Of a DNA stretch of 64,000 bases, positions 1-9,320 are shown piece by piece. Both the position numbers and the translations under genes were made by a program. Source of the stretch: Sphingomonadales bacterium UBA2369 (GTDB lineage: Bacteria; Pseudomonadota; Alphaproteobacteria; Sphingomonadales; Sphingomonadaceae). The stretch spans positions 225,636 through 289,635 of the forward strand of contig DDTH01000014.1 of assembly GCA_002344055.1 (NCBI GenBank). Reading direction: 5' to 3'. The first letter of the stretch is position 1. Each line of letters starts with the position of its first letter. The notes under the pieces were generated by a model that ran no database searches, was not told the DNA's origin, and saw only the letters and a list, made by a program, of their open reading frames with translations.

Positions 1-726
1 ATCCTGACCTTCATCATCGGCTTCGGTGCGATCGTGTTCGTCGGCACGAACCCGGAATGGGTGGACGGCACGGGAGCGCTGCGCTTCAACAATATGGCGG
101 CGGTCCATCTGGCCGAGGCGCTGGGCGGCGATCTGTTCCTCGGCTTCGTCTCCGCCGTGGCCTTCGCGACCATCCTGGCGGTGGTGGCCGGACTCACCTT
201 GTCGGGTGCGAGCGCGGTCAGCCACGATCTCTACGCCTCGGTGATCAAGAAGGGGAATGCGACGAGCGAGGATGAGTTGCGCGTGTCGCGCCGGACCGTA
301 CTTGTTCTGGCCGCGCTCGCCATCCTGCTAGGCATATTGTTCGAGACGCAGAACGTCGCCTTCATGGTCAGCCTCGCCTTTGCCCTCGCGGCGTCGGGCA
401 ATTTCCCGGTGCTGGTGATGAGCGTGCTGTGGCGCGGCTGCACGACCAAGGGCGTGGTCTGGGGCGGGACGATCGGGCTGGTGACGGCATTGGTGCTGAC
501 CATATTGTCGCCGGCCATCTGGACCGCGACGCTCGGCATGACCGGCGCGGCGCCATTTCCCTATACCTCGCCGACCATCTTCTCCATGCCGCTCGCCTTC
601 CTGGTGATCTGGCTGGTGTCGTTGGCCGACAAGAGCGGCCGGGCGGAGATGGACCGGGCCGCCTATCTCGCCCAGCGGGTGCGAGCGGAAACCGGCATTG
701 GAGCGGAAAAGGCGAGCGCGCACTAG
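1..726 (+). CDS. actP: Cation/acetate symporter (ActP-type), C-terminal part
   Basis: The reading frame is open from base 1, so the gene starts outside the window; only the last 241 residues are present. They hold about five hydrophobic segments and the stretch AVVAGLTLSGASAVSHDLYA, characteristic of the acetate permease ActP branch of the sodium:solute symporter (SSS) family. Such proteins import acetate and other small monocarboxylates with sodium across the inner membrane. The tail after the last membrane segment is short, charged and alanine-rich. The stop codon is TAG at 724-726, about 75 bp before the riboswitch of the next operon. Substrate is inferred from the family; the SSS assignment itself is secure. 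Confidence 0.88.
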   Translation: MLTFIIGFGAIVFVGTNPEWVDGTGALRFNNMAAVHLAEALGGDLFLGFVSAVAFATILAVVAGLTLSGASAVSHDLYASVIKKGNATSEDELRVSRRTVLVLAALAILLGILFETQNVAFMVSLAFALAASGNFPVLVMSVLWRGCTTKGVVWGGTIGLVTALVLTILSPAIWTATLGMTGAAPFPYTSPTIFSMPLAFLVIWLVSLADKSGRAEMDRAAYLAQRVRAETGIGAEKASAH

Positions 727-796
727 AAAACGGGTTGACCGCCCGCGCTCGTCGCGACTAACCAAATCTTCAGATGCGGACCCGTATTGGAGCCGC

Positions 797-912
797 ATCA
801 GCATCAAGAGTGGGCTTTCGGGCCCACGCCAACCTGCCCTCCCGGGCAAGGTGGCGGTCCCCCAACCGGGACGATGCGGCCGGTCGGCAACCAAACGGGG
901 TTCCTCCAGCCA
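797..912 (+). promoter_or_regulatory. SAM-clan riboswitch (SAM-I/IV-like) ahead of the methionine operon
   Basis: The leader folds on paper into a four-helix junction. P1 is GCATC (801-805) with GATGC (873-877); P2 is 810-815 with 822-827 around a TTTCGG loop; P3 is 828-839 with 844-855; P4 is GTCCC (857-861) with GGGAC (868-872). The 5' strand of P1 runs into ATCAAGAGTGGGC, the hallmark start of SAM-I/SAM-IV aptamers. After P1 comes GGTCGGCAACC (882-892), which could form the 3' pseudoknot domain of SAM-IV-type aptamers. It sits 30-60 bp before a hom-metB-metX operon, exactly where S-adenosylmethionine feedback is expected. No long U-tract follows, so control of translation initiation is more likely than termination. 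The family subtype is not certain. Confidence 0.75.
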
Positions 913-942
913 GTATCGTTCCTTCGACACGAAGGACTGATC

Positions 943-1935
943 ATGTCTGCTTTCTCTTCCGCCGCCGAGGCTTTGCCAGAGCCTGCCTGTCCGGCGATTG
1001 CTTCCAGGCCCGTTCGCGTCGCGCTCGCCGGTTACGGCGTGGTGGGGCAGGCGCTGGCCGCGCGAATCGATCATGCCCAAGGCTTCGTGCTTGCGCCGAT
1101 CCTGGTCCGCGATGCGGCCAAACCCCGCGCGGTGACGCCGCCGGGCGAATTGATCTCCGACCGGCGGGCGCTGCTGGCGAACAAGCCCGACATTCTGGTC
1201 GATGCCCTGTCGTGTGCGGAGACGGGCGCGTTACTGTCGGAATGGGCGCTGGCGCAGGGCATTCATGTGGTGAGCGCCAGCAAACGCGTGATCGCCGGCG
1301 CCTACCCGGCGCTGGCGCGTTGCGCCGAGGCGAGCGGTGCGCGCTTGCTCTATTCGGCGGCGGTCGGTGGCGAGACGCCGGTGCTGGAAACGATCGCGGC
1401 GGCGGCGGCCGAACAGGAGATCGTCTCCGTGACTGGCGTGCTGAATGGCACGGTGAATTTCATCCTCGACCGGCTGTCGCGCGGGCTGAGCTTCGCGGCG
1501 GCGCTGAAACAGGCGCAGGAAGCGGGCTTTGCCGAGGAAGATCCGGCGGAGGATGTGAGCGGCGCGGATGCGTCGGCGAAGCTTCGGATCGTCGCCGCAG
1601 CGGCGTTCGGCGGATCGCCGACCGACTATGATTTCGAGGCCGACGCTTTGGACGCGGCGGCGATTTCGCGGATCGAGGGCAGCGGGCAGCGCTTCGTGCA
1701 ACTCGCCCGGGTCGAGCGGCGCGACGGTGTCGTGACCGGCTCGGTGCGGTTGGTGCCGCGCGAGGAGGCGGGCGCGCTGCCGGTCGGCGACGGCGAGTGG
1801 AATGCGGCGCGGATCGAGACGGCCGACGGCTTCAGCCGGGTCGTCACGGGACGGGGTGCCGGCGGCGCGCCGACGGCGGGCGCCTTGCTTTCCGATCTGG
1901 TCCGGCTCACCCGCGAGGTCGGGCTGGGAGATTAA
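943..1935 (+). CDS. hom: Homoserine dehydrogenase
   Basis: The 330-residue product should reduce aspartate semialdehyde to homoserine with NAD(P)H, the branch point to methionine and threonine. The N-terminal Rossmann fold is visible as VALAGYGVVGQALAAR (about residues 26-41), and the family signature GVLNGTVNFILDRL lies in the middle. It lacks a C-terminal ACT domain and is shorter than E. coli-type enzymes. The ATG at 943 is preceded by GAAGGA (931-936) and follows the riboswitch; an upstream in-frame ATG at 787 lies inside the aptamer and is rejected. metB starts 5 bp after the stop. The local role is probably to supply homoserine for methionine under SAM control; a second hom gene elsewhere for threonine is possible. 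Confidence 0.88.
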   Translation: MSAFSSAAEALPEPACPAIASRPVRVALAGYGVVGQALAARIDHAQGFVLAPILVRDAAKPRAVTPPGELISDRRALLANKPDILVDALSCAETGALLSEWALAQGIHVVSASKRVIAGAYPALARCAEASGARLLYSAAVGGETPVLETIAAAAAEQEIVSVTGVLNGTVNFILDRLSRGLSFAAALKQAQEAGFAEEDPAEDVSGADASAKLRIVAAAAFGGSPTDYDFEADALDAAAISRIEGSGQRFVQLARVERRDGVVTGSVRLVPREEAGALPVGDGEWNAARIETADGFSRVVTGRGAGGAPTAGALLSDLVRLTREVGLGD

Positions 1936-1939
1936 GCAG

Positions 1940-3088
1940 ATGGACAGGAAAGCCGCGACCATCGCCGCGTCGGCGGGCGTCGGCACCGATCCCGGCCACA
2001 AGAGCCTGACCCCGCCTCTGGTGGCGAGCGACACGTTCGTCTGGAACGATCCGGATACGAAGCCCGATTATGATTATGCCCGCACGGTGCAGCCTAACCG
2101 GGATGCGCTGGCCGATGCGCTGGCCGAATTGGAGGGTGCCGCGGGAGGCGCCGTGACCGGCTCGGGGCAGTCGGCGGCCCTGCTCGCTTTGCTGCAATTG
2201 CCCGGCGGTGCGACCGTGATTGCCCCGCACGATTGCTATGGCGGCACTTATCGCCTGCTGCAGGGCCTGGAGGGGAAGGGCCTGCTTCGCGCCATCTTCG
2301 TCGATCAGGGCGATGATGCAGCCTATGCAAAGGCATTGGAGCGCGAGCCGGCACTCGTGTGGCTGGAAACGCCGAGCAATCCGTTGCTTCGCGTGGTCGA
2401 CATCGCCGACCGCGCGGGCCGGGCGCGCGCGGCGGGCGCGCTGACCATCGCCGACAATACGCTGGCGACGCCGGTGCGGCAGCAGCCGCTGAAGCTCGGC
2501 TGCGACTATGTGCTCCATTCGACTACCAAGGCGATCAACGGCCATTCCGACCTGTTCGGCGGCATTTTGCTGTGCGCGGAGGCGGCCAGCGCCGAGCAGG
2601 TCCATTGGTGGGCGAATGCCGCGGGGCTGAACGGATCGGCGCATGATGCCCATGCGACGCTCAGGGGGCTGCGGACGCTCCCGCTGCGGGTGGCGCAGGC
2701 CGAGGCGAGCGCGGGACGGATCGCGCATTTTCTGGCGGAAGACGAACGGGTGGCCGCGGTCCATTATCCCGGGCTGGACGGTTTCCCCGGTGCCGATATC
2801 GCCGCACGGCAACAGAGCGGGCCGGGCTTCATGCTGAGCTTCCGGGTGCGGGGCGGTCTGGAAGCGGCGGGGCGATTCGTTGCCGCGCTGCGGCTGGTGA
2901 AGCTGGCCTCGTCGCTCGGCGGTTTTTCGACTCTGATCTGCCGCCCCGCCACCATGACCCATCGCGGCATGCCGCCCGAGGCGCAGGCGGAAGCGGGGAT
3001 CGATCCAGACCTGCTGCGGCTGTCCGTGGGGATCGAGGATGCGGACGATCTGATTGCCGATCTGGAGCGTGGTCTTGCCGCTGTCTGA
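1940..3088 (+). CDS. metB: Cystathionine gamma-synthase (PLP-dependent Met/Cys enzyme)
   Basis: A 382-residue member of the Cys/Met-metabolism PLP enzymes. It would join an O-acylhomoserine with cysteine (or sulfide) on the way to homocysteine. The PLP lysine lies in HSTTKAINGHSDLFGG; the upstream motifs TGSGQSAALLALL and DNTLATP are typical of the fold. The C-terminal SLGGFSTLICRPATMTH matches the conserved substrate-carboxylate binding block. The ATG at 1940 follows the hom stop by 4 bp and a longer frame start at 1802 inside hom is rejected. It overlaps metX by 20 bp. MetZ-type use of sulfide instead of cysteine cannot be excluded from sequence alone. Confidence 0.85.
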   Translation: MDRKAATIAASAGVGTDPGHKSLTPPLVASDTFVWNDPDTKPDYDYARTVQPNRDALADALAELEGAAGGAVTGSGQSAALLALLQLPGGATVIAPHDCYGGTYRLLQGLEGKGLLRAIFVDQGDDAAYAKALEREPALVWLETPSNPLLRVVDIADRAGRARAAGALTIADNTLATPVRQQPLKLGCDYVLHSTTKAINGHSDLFGGILLCAEAASAEQVHWWANAAGLNGSAHDAHATLRGLRTLPLRVAQAEASAGRIAHFLAEDERVAAVHYPGLDGFPGADIAARQQSGPGFMLSFRVRGGLEAAGRFVAALRLVKLASSLGGFSTLICRPATMTHRGMPPEAQAEAGIDPDLLRLSVGIEDADDLIADLERGLAAV

Positions 3089-4007
3089 AGCCGCGTTCGC
3101 GTTGCCGATGGGGCTGGAAGGCTGCGGCAGGGAAGGCCAGGCGACTTTGTGCGGCGCGGACGGGGCGCCGGTCGTGGTGATGATGGGGGGCATTTCGGGG
3201 GACCGTTTTCCGTGCTTGCGCGGCGACGGCTCGCCGGGCTGGTGGAATGGACTCGCGGGGCCAGGCAAGGCGATCGACCCGGCGCGCTATCGCGTGCTGG
3301 GTTTCCATTTTGCCGCCGACGAGGAGGGGCGGTTCGCGCCCTCCACGGCGGATCAGGCGCGGGTGCTGGCGGCGGCGCTGGATGCGTTCGGGATTGCGCG
3401 CGCGGCGCTGGTGATCGGCGCTTCCTATGGCGGGATGATCTCGCTCGCTTTTGCCGAACAGTTTCCGGAGCGCGTTGGAAGGCTGGCGGTGATCTCCGCC
3501 GATGCCTCCCCGCATCCTTATTCGACCGCAGGGCGCGAATTGCAGCGCCGGGTGGTAAGGCTCGGCATCGAGCAGGGGCAGGGCGACGAGGCGCTCGCCA
3601 TCGCGCGCGGCATGGCGATGACCAGCTACCGTTCGCGTGAGGAATTTGCGGAGCGGTTCGCGGGCGGGATCGAGGGCGAAGACCCGCTGACCTGCTCCGC
3701 GCCGGGCGCCTATTTGCGGGCGCGGGGGGAAGCGTATCGGCAGATCATGTCGCCGGGCCGCTTCCTCAGCCTGTCGGCCTCGATCGACCGGCACCGCTGC
3801 GATCCCGCCGCAATCGCCACGTCCGCAACTTTGATCGGCGCGACCACCGATCTGCTGGTGCCGCCGGAGCAGATGCGCGACCTCGCCGCGGGCCTTGCCG
3901 GGCCGGTCGCGCTGCATCTGTCAACCTCGCCCTGGGGCCACGACATGTTCCTGAAAGAGCCGGAGATGCTCGCCCAAGCCTTGGCGATGGGGCGTTCCAG
4001 CGACTGA
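3069..4007 (+). CDS. metX: Homoserine O-acyltransferase (MetX-like alpha/beta-hydrolase fold)
   Basis: About 312 residues with an alpha/beta-hydrolase fold. The nucleophile elbow is GASYGG, the oxyanion region APVVVMMGGISGDRF, and the C-terminal catalytic histidine lies in SPWGHDMFLKEPE; an acidic residue is available in GATTDLLVPPEQ. These match the MetX family, which acetylates or succinylates homoserine to activate it for MetB. It completes the riboswitch-controlled hom-metB-metX set. The start is uncertain: GTG at 3069 (protein beginning MVLPLSEAAF) fits the family, a TTG at 3054 and ATG at 3108 are alternatives. It is shorter than canonical MetX (about 370 residues), so it belongs to a compact subgroup. 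Acetyl versus succinyl donor is not decidable here. Confidence 0.78.
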   Translation: MVLPLSEAAFALPMGLEGCGREGQATLCGADGAPVVVMMGGISGDRFPCLRGDGSPGWWNGLAGPGKAIDPARYRVLGFHFAADEEGRFAPSTADQARVLAAALDAFGIARAALVIGASYGGMISLAFAEQFPERVGRLAVISADASPHPYSTAGRELQRRVVRLGIEQGQGDEALAIARGMAMTSYRSREEFAERFAGGIEGEDPLTCSAPGAYLRARGEAYRQIMSPGRFLSLSASIDRHRCDPAAIATSATLIGATTDLLVPPEQMRDLAAGLAGPVALHLSTSPWGHDMFLKEPEMLAQALAMGRSSD

Positions 4008-4147
4008 TCTGGGCGCTCGCGGACAGGGCGTGAGCCGAGGTCCGAATCGGATTCAGTTCGATTGGCGCGGACAGATGGAGACCGGCTAGTTTCGCTCCAG
4101 CAACCGGCCAATGGTTGAACACCCGGCCGGTGCATGGGGGGACATCG

Positions 4148-5452
4148 ATGTGGTATCTGATCCTCGCGGTCGGACTGGCAATCCTGGTCCCGGTCGCCCT
4201 CATCACCACCGGCGCGGAACTTCGTAAGGTCAGACTGCGGATCGTCGAAGATCTGCGCGACACCGTCTTCATGAAAAATCCGCAACTGCCGCAGCTGAAA
4301 CTCGCTCTCGCCCGCTACGACCGCGCCCGCACTGCCGACGACCGCCCCTCACGCCAGGACGAGGTCAAGCAATGGGCGGGCGCCTTTATCTACGCCCTGG
4401 TGAGCTTCTTCGGCTTCGTGGTGCTTTTTACCCCGGTCGCCGCGCTGCTGAACGGCCCGGGTCATAGCCCGGGCGTCACCGAGACGCTTTTCTGGCTTCC
4501 GGAATGGACTGCGCCGGATCGAGTCGATGAATCGCTGCGGCGGTCCGTCGCGGTCGCGGGCATGGCCTTCCTCGGCGGCTACGTCTTCAACATGCGGTAT
4601 CTGGTGCGCCAGACGCTCAATCAGGAATTGAGCGCGCTTGCTTTCGTCCGTTCCGCGATCAGGCTGTTGCAGGGCATCATCTTCGCCATCGTGGTCTATC
4701 AGGTGGGCGCCACGGCTCTGCCTGCCGCGACCGGAACGCCGCCAAGCGACGCCGCCTCGGGCGGATTCGCGCTGGCGCTGGGGGTGGCCTTCATCCTCGG
4801 CTACTTTCCCGATCTCGGACTGGCGAAGATCGCCAAATGGGCCAGGGTCCACGTCAAATCGGTCGATCGCGACGCGCTGAAGAATGCGCGGATCATCCCG
4901 CTCGAAATCATCGACGGCATCGATCACGAGGTCAGCTTCCGTCTGCAGGAAAGCAATATTTACGACGTGCAGAATCTGGCGGTCGCCAACCCCGTCGAAC
5001 TGTATGCGGAAACGCCTTACACTTTGCTGCAGACGTTCGACTGGGTGCTGCAGGCGCAATTGTGCCTGGTCACCGGCGTGCAGGCATTTTCCGAGCTGAA
5101 GCGGCACAAGATCCGGACGATCTTCGATCTCGAGCGCGCATTTCTCTCCAGCGGCGTGCCGGACGATTATCGCCGCGCCTTGTGCAGCGTCGTCCTAGCC
5201 GATGCTTCGGAATGCTTCCGCAAGGGGATCGGCCTGCCGCCAAAGCCGAACGATTGCGACGCCGCCACCGCTTCGGAAATCACCGTGCGGCATCTGATCG
5301 CGATCACGTGTGACGACCTGCATGTCCACCGCCTGCGCGCGCTCTGGGTCGCGATCATGAGCGCGACCGCCGGCGTCAACGAAACGGGCAAGCCGCTCTG
5401 GCTGTTCGAAGTCGGCTGGCTGCCTGGCGACCCCAAGCTTGCGGAGGAATGA
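4148..5452 (+). CDS. Membrane protein of unknown function
   Basis: A 434-residue protein that I do not recognise. Four to five hydrophobic stretches are visible: WYLILAVGLAILVPVALITT at the N-terminus, then about residues 80-100, 135-150, 180-200 and 215-235. The C-terminal half (from about residue 245) is soluble, helical, and contains an IIPLEIIDGIDHEVSFRLQE segment that resembles helix-hairpin-type segments seen in DUF-type sensor proteins. The chosen ATG at 4148 has a GGGGGGA ribosome site six bases upstream; the alternative start at 4115 has none. It stands alone between metX and a tRNA gene. No catalytic motif was seen. Confidence 0.7.
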   Translation: MWYLILAVGLAILVPVALITTGAELRKVRLRIVEDLRDTVFMKNPQLPQLKLALARYDRARTADDRPSRQDEVKQWAGAFIYALVSFFGFVVLFTPVAALLNGPGHSPGVTETLFWLPEWTAPDRVDESLRRSVAVAGMAFLGGYVFNMRYLVRQTLNQELSALAFVRSAIRLLQGIIFAIVVYQVGATALPAATGTPPSDAASGGFALALGVAFILGYFPDLGLAKIAKWARVHVKSVDRDALKNARIIPLEIIDGIDHEVSFRLQESNIYDVQNLAVANPVELYAETPYTLLQTFDWVLQAQLCLVTGVQAFSELKRHKIRTIFDLERAFLSSGVPDDYRRALCSVVLADASECFRKGIGLPPKPNDCDAATASEITVRHLIAITCDDLHVHRLRALWVAIMSATAGVNETGKPLWLFEVGWLPGDPKLAEE

Positions 5453-5489
5453 GGAGGAGCAGGGCTGGCGCCGGACTCACGAGAAAGGC

Positions 5490-5564
<75 letters not shown>

Positions 5565-5789
5565 GCGGGCTCCCTATGGTCCAATCGCCCGTTCCGGTCC
5601 AGCGCGTGGTGCTACGGGTGTTGCGTTCGGGACGCACCCCGGCCGCGGATTCGGAATCCCCGTTTTCAACTTCACCGAAGTGAAATATGGCGGGCTTAAG
5701 GGGCACCCATCCGCACCGAACCGATTCTGTTTTGTGCTGTGTAAAGCGCTGAATCTTTAGCGAATTTTTCTTTCCTTCCGGGGGCATAA

Positions 5790-8700
5790 ATGAACAAGTC
5801 GAAATTGCTTGCCGCGGCCGCGATCTTTGCGGCCCCGATTCCCGTTGCGCATGCGCAGCAGATCACCTCGTCGATCGAGGGCATCGTCGCCGATGAAGCG
5901 GGCGCGCCGATCGCGGGCGCCACGGTCACGATCACCGATACGCGGACCGGCGCGACGCGCACGATCCAGACGGGCGGCTCGGGCACGTTCAATGCCATCG
6001 GCCTGACCGTCGGCGGCCCCTACACGGTTACGGCCGACATCAGCGGCTATCAGGGCCAGACGGTCAACGACATCACCACCAGCCTCGCCGGCGCGACCAC
6101 CCTGCGCTTCAACCTCAGCGCCGCCGCGGCGGGCGAAGAGGGCGGCACGATCGTCGTCACCGGTCAGCGCGCCAACGTGCAGCTGCGCAACATCGGCCCG
6201 GGCACCGCTTTCGGTTCCGCCGTTCTCGACAATGCGCCCAGCTTCAACCGCGACGTGCGCGACATCATCCGCATCGATCCGCGCGTCAGCCTCGACCGCG
6301 ACGATGGCGGCTCGGGCCAGGACCGCATTTCGTGCCTGGGCGGCAACGATCGCGGCAACGCCTTTACCGTCGACGGCATCAGCCAGGGCGACATTTACGG
6401 CCTGAACGACACCGGCTTCTCGTCGCGTTCGTCCACGCCGATCCCCTATGACGCGGTTCGCGAGACCCAGGTGCAGTTCGCGCCGTTCGACGTCGAATAT
6501 GGTCAGTTTACGGGCTGCGCGATCAACGTCGTGACCCGCTCGGGTTCGAACGAGTTCCGCGGCGGCGCCTTCTTCGAATATTCGGACAGCGGCATGCGCG
6601 CCGACACGGTCGATGGCCGTCCGGTCGCGCCGATCGAGCCCGACAAGCGCTGGGGCGTTTCGTTTGGTGGCCCGCTGATCCCGGATCGTCTGTTCTTCTA
6701 CGGCGCCTATGAGCATCAGGAAGCCGGCCAGAGCCAGGACGACGGCCCCGCCGGCGCCGGCTATGCCAACGAACTGGCCGGCGTGCCGGTCGCGGCGTTC
6801 AACCAGATCTCCGAGATTCTGAGCCGCGTGTATGGCATCGAGACCGGCCCGCTGGTCCGCAGCCGCAACTTCAGCAACGATCGTTATTTCGGCCGCATCG
6901 ACTGGCAGATCAACGACAACCACCGCCTGGAAGCTACCTATCAGCGGCTTGAGGAGGCCAGCGTCCGCGCGGACGATTTCTTTACCGGCCAGGCCTCTCC
7001 GCAGGTCACCGGTCTGAACACCTTCTACAATAGCGGCACCTTCTCCGATTATTATTCGGCCCGTCTCTATTCCAACTGGTCGGACGTCTTCTCCACCGAA
7101 CTGCGTTACTCGCGCTCGGAGATTCAGGATCGCCAGGATCCGGTCGGTGGCGGCGAAGCGCAATCGGCCAACCCGATCCCGCGCATCATCGTCGGCATTC
7201 CGGGCGCCACCAACGGCGCCGTGCTGGCGGGTCCGGGCACGTCGCGTTCGGCCAACGATCTGCAGACGCAGCTCGACCAGTTCCGCGCGCTGGCAAACTT
7301 CAATTTCGGCCGGCACCAGATCAAGCTGGGCTTCGAGGTCAATCACGCCAGCCTGTTCAACCTGTTCGTGCAGAACGCGACCGGCACCCTGGTCTTCCGC
7401 AACGCGACGGACCTGGAAGCCGGCCTGCTCTCGCCGGGCCTGGGCAACAACCAGACCTCGACCACCCCGAACAACGTGGTTGGCGGGCAGACGGAAGGCG
7501 CGTTCGGCAACTTCTCGCGCACCGGCAACATCAATGACGCCGCCGCGCAGTTCGTCCGGACGATCTACTCGCTCTATGCGCAGGACGATTTCCGGGTGAA
7601 TGACCGCCTGAACCTCGTCGGCGGCATCCGCGTGGACATCTATTCCGGCGACGGTCCGGATGCGAACCCGCGGTTCGAGCAGCGTTACGGCTTTACCAAC
7701 ACGACCGGCTTCAGCGCGCTCGAGCCGATCTTCCTGCCGCGTCTCGGTTTCACCTACGACATCGACGAATTCGCCATCTTCTCGCGCGCACAGCTGCGCG
7801 GCGGCGTCGGCGTCTTCGGCGGTGGCGATCCGCTGGTCTGGTTCGGTAACGCCTTCCAGAATAACGGCTTCGGCTTCGCCGAGGGCAACACGCAGTCCGC
7901 TGGTTGCCCCGCCGGGCAGATCGACGTGGTCGTGAATGGCCAGTTCACCGGTGTGCCGGCCTGTATCCAGCAGAACGGCATCAACACCGCGGCGAACGGG
8001 CTGGGTGACACGCAGTCGATCGATCCGAACATCCAGAGCCCGACCGTCATCCGTGCGAACCTCGGCCTGCAGGCCGGACTCGACATTGCGAGCGAAGGCT
8101 TCTTCAGCGGCTGGAACCTGAATCTGGACTTCATCTACAGCCAGTTCCAGAATCCGTTCACGCTCGTCGATCTCGCCGCGACTCCGGCGATCAACGGTGT
8201 GGCCGGGGCGGGCCTCAACGGCTTCACCATCGACGGCCGGCCGATCTATCGCTCGATCGATCCGAGCGTCGCGGGTTGTACCGCGCGTCTGACTTCGGTC
8301 GGCGCCCCGCCGGTCTATTCGAACGTCAACCTGCCGTGCTTCAACACGAGCCGCGACGACGAACTGATGCTGACCAATGCGGACAGCTACAGCAGCATGA
8401 TCGCTTCGTTCATCCTGTCGAAGAACCACAATCGCGGCCTCATCACGGATGGCGGTTCGATCTTCTTCAGCCTCGGCTATTCCTACACGGACTCGAAGGA
8501 TCGCCGGAACCTGTACAATTCGACGGCTGGTTCGAACTACGATCTGACCGCAGCGTTCGACCGGCAGAACCCGGCCGCGTCGCGCGGCTTCTACGAGAGC
8601 CGTCACAACATCGCGCTGCAGACCACCTTCACGGAGCGCTTCTTCGGTGAATATGATACCCGCCTGGGCTTCACCTTCATCGCGCGTTCGGGCCGTCCGT

Positions 8701-9245
8701 ACAGCCTGACCTTCCAGGGCGGCAGCGTGTTCGGCGACAGTGTGTCGGGTGTCGACAATGCTCTGGTCTACCTGCCCACGGGCGTGAACGACCCGAACAT
8801 TTCGCCGACGTCGAATGCAACCGCCGTTCAGCAGCTGGTCGATTTCGCCAACGGGCTGAGCTGCGCGCGCCGCTACATCGGCCGCTCGATCCCGCGCAAC
8901 ACCTGCACGAACGACTGGTATTACGATCTCGACCTGTCCTTCTCGCAGGAACTGCCGGGGCCGCTCAGCGTGTTCGGGGTGAAGCAGGATTCGATCCGTC
9001 TCTATGCGACGTTCGACAACTTCCTGAACTTCCTGAACGACAGCTGGAACGTGCAGCGCCGCCGCAACTTCTCGGGTCTCCAGGAAGTGATCGGCACCAG
9101 CGGCATCGACGCCCAGGGCCGCTACATCATCACCCCGCTTTCGGGCACGGGTGTGACCCCGCAGAGCAACTTCGACGCGGACAACCAGATCAACGTGTCC
9201 TCGTCGGTGTGGCGTCTGAAGGTTGGCGTCAGCTACCGCTTCTGA
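5790..9245 (+). CDS. TonB-dependent receptor with carboxypeptidase-like N-terminal domain
   Basis: A 1,151-residue outer-membrane receptor. Residues 1-22 form a signal peptide ending AHA. Residues 26-110 are a CarboxypepD_reg-like beta-sandwich (IEGIVADEAGAPIAGATVTI), the TonB-box-like TIVVTGQRA follows near 118-126, and the plug domain contains NRDVRDIIRIDPRVS. The beta-barrel occupies the rest and ends in the aromatic SSSVWRLKVGVSYRF, suited to BAM-dependent insertion. This large Oar/CarboxypepD-plug type takes up large substrates or exports peptides in known relatives; the substrate here is unknown because no transporter or enzyme is adjacent. A terminator follows directly. The start ATG has a clear signal peptide and the gene stands alone. 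Confidence 0.92.
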   Translation: MNKSKLLAAAAIFAAPIPVAHAQQITSSIEGIVADEAGAPIAGATVTITDTRTGATRTIQTGGSGTFNAIGLTVGGPYTVTADISGYQGQTVNDITTSLAGATTLRFNLSAAAAGEEGGTIVVTGQRANVQLRNIGPGTAFGSAVLDNAPSFNRDVRDIIRIDPRVSLDRDDGGSGQDRISCLGGNDRGNAFTVDGISQGDIYGLNDTGFSSRSSTPIPYDAVRETQVQFAPFDVEYGQFTGCAINVVTRSGSNEFRGGAFFEYSDSGMRADTVDGRPVAPIEPDKRWGVSFGGPLIPDRLFFYGAYEHQEAGQSQDDGPAGAGYANELAGVPVAAFNQISEILSRVYGIETGPLVRSRNFSNDRYFGRIDWQINDNHRLEATYQRLEEASVRADDFFTGQASPQVTGLNTFYNSGTFSDYYSARLYSNWSDVFSTELRYSRSEIQDRQDPVGGGEAQSANPIPRIIVGIPGATNGAVLAGPGTSRSANDLQTQLDQFRALANFNFGRHQIKLGFEVNHASLFNLFVQNATGTLVFRNATDLEAGLLSPGLGNNQTSTTPNNVVGGQTEGAFGNFSRTGNINDAAAQFVRTIYSLYAQDDFRVNDRLNLVGGIRVDIYSGDGPDANPRFEQRYGFTNTTGFSALEPIFLPRLGFTYDIDEFAIFSRAQLRGGVGVFGGGDPLVWFGNAFQNNGFGFAEGNTQSAGCPAGQIDVVVNGQFTGVPACIQQNGINTAANGLGDTQSIDPNIQSPTVIRANLGLQAGLDIASEGFFSGWNLNLDFIYSQFQNPFTLVDLAATPAINGVAGAGLNGFTIDGRPIYRSIDPSVAGCTARLTSVGAPPVYSNVNLPCFNTSRDDELMLTNADSYSSMIASFILSKNHNRGLITDGGSIFFSLGYSYTDSKDRRNLYNSTAGSNYDLTAAFDRQNPAASRGFYESRHNIALQTTFTERFFGEYDTRLGFTFIARSGRPYSLTFQGGSVFGDSVSGVDNALVYLPTGVNDPNISPTSNATAVQQLVDFANGLSCARRYIGRSIPRNTCTNDWYYDLDLSFSQELPGPLSVFGVKQDSIRLYATFDNFLNFLNDSWNVQRRRNFSGLQEVIGTSGIDAQGRYIITPLSGTGVTPQSNFDADNQINVSSSVWRLKVGVSYRF

Positions 9246-9270
9246 TCCAGACGGATCGGAGAACGAAACG

Positions 9271-9300
9271 GGGCGGCGGGGGAACCCGCCGCCCTTTTTC
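9271..9300 (+). terminator. Rho-independent terminator of the TonB receptor gene
   Basis: A GC-rich hairpin, GGGCGGCGGG pairing with CCCGCCGCCC around GGAA, is followed by TTTTTC. It begins 26 bp after the receptor stop codon at 9245. Confidence 0.85.
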
Positions 9301-9320
9301 TTTGCGGCGCAGTCGACGGC

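Noticed and set aside
1907..3268. A 453-codon minus-strand frame across metB and metX
   Set aside because: It is antisense to two enzymes with clear catalytic motifs and is rich in Arg/Pro/His, as expected for shadow frames.
5757..8606. A 949-codon open frame antisense to the TonB receptor gene
   Set aside because: It lies opposite a well-supported receptor with signal peptide and barrel end. Its composition (Arg/Ala/Asp/Val-rich) is the mirror of GC-rich codons, and it has no recognisable motif.
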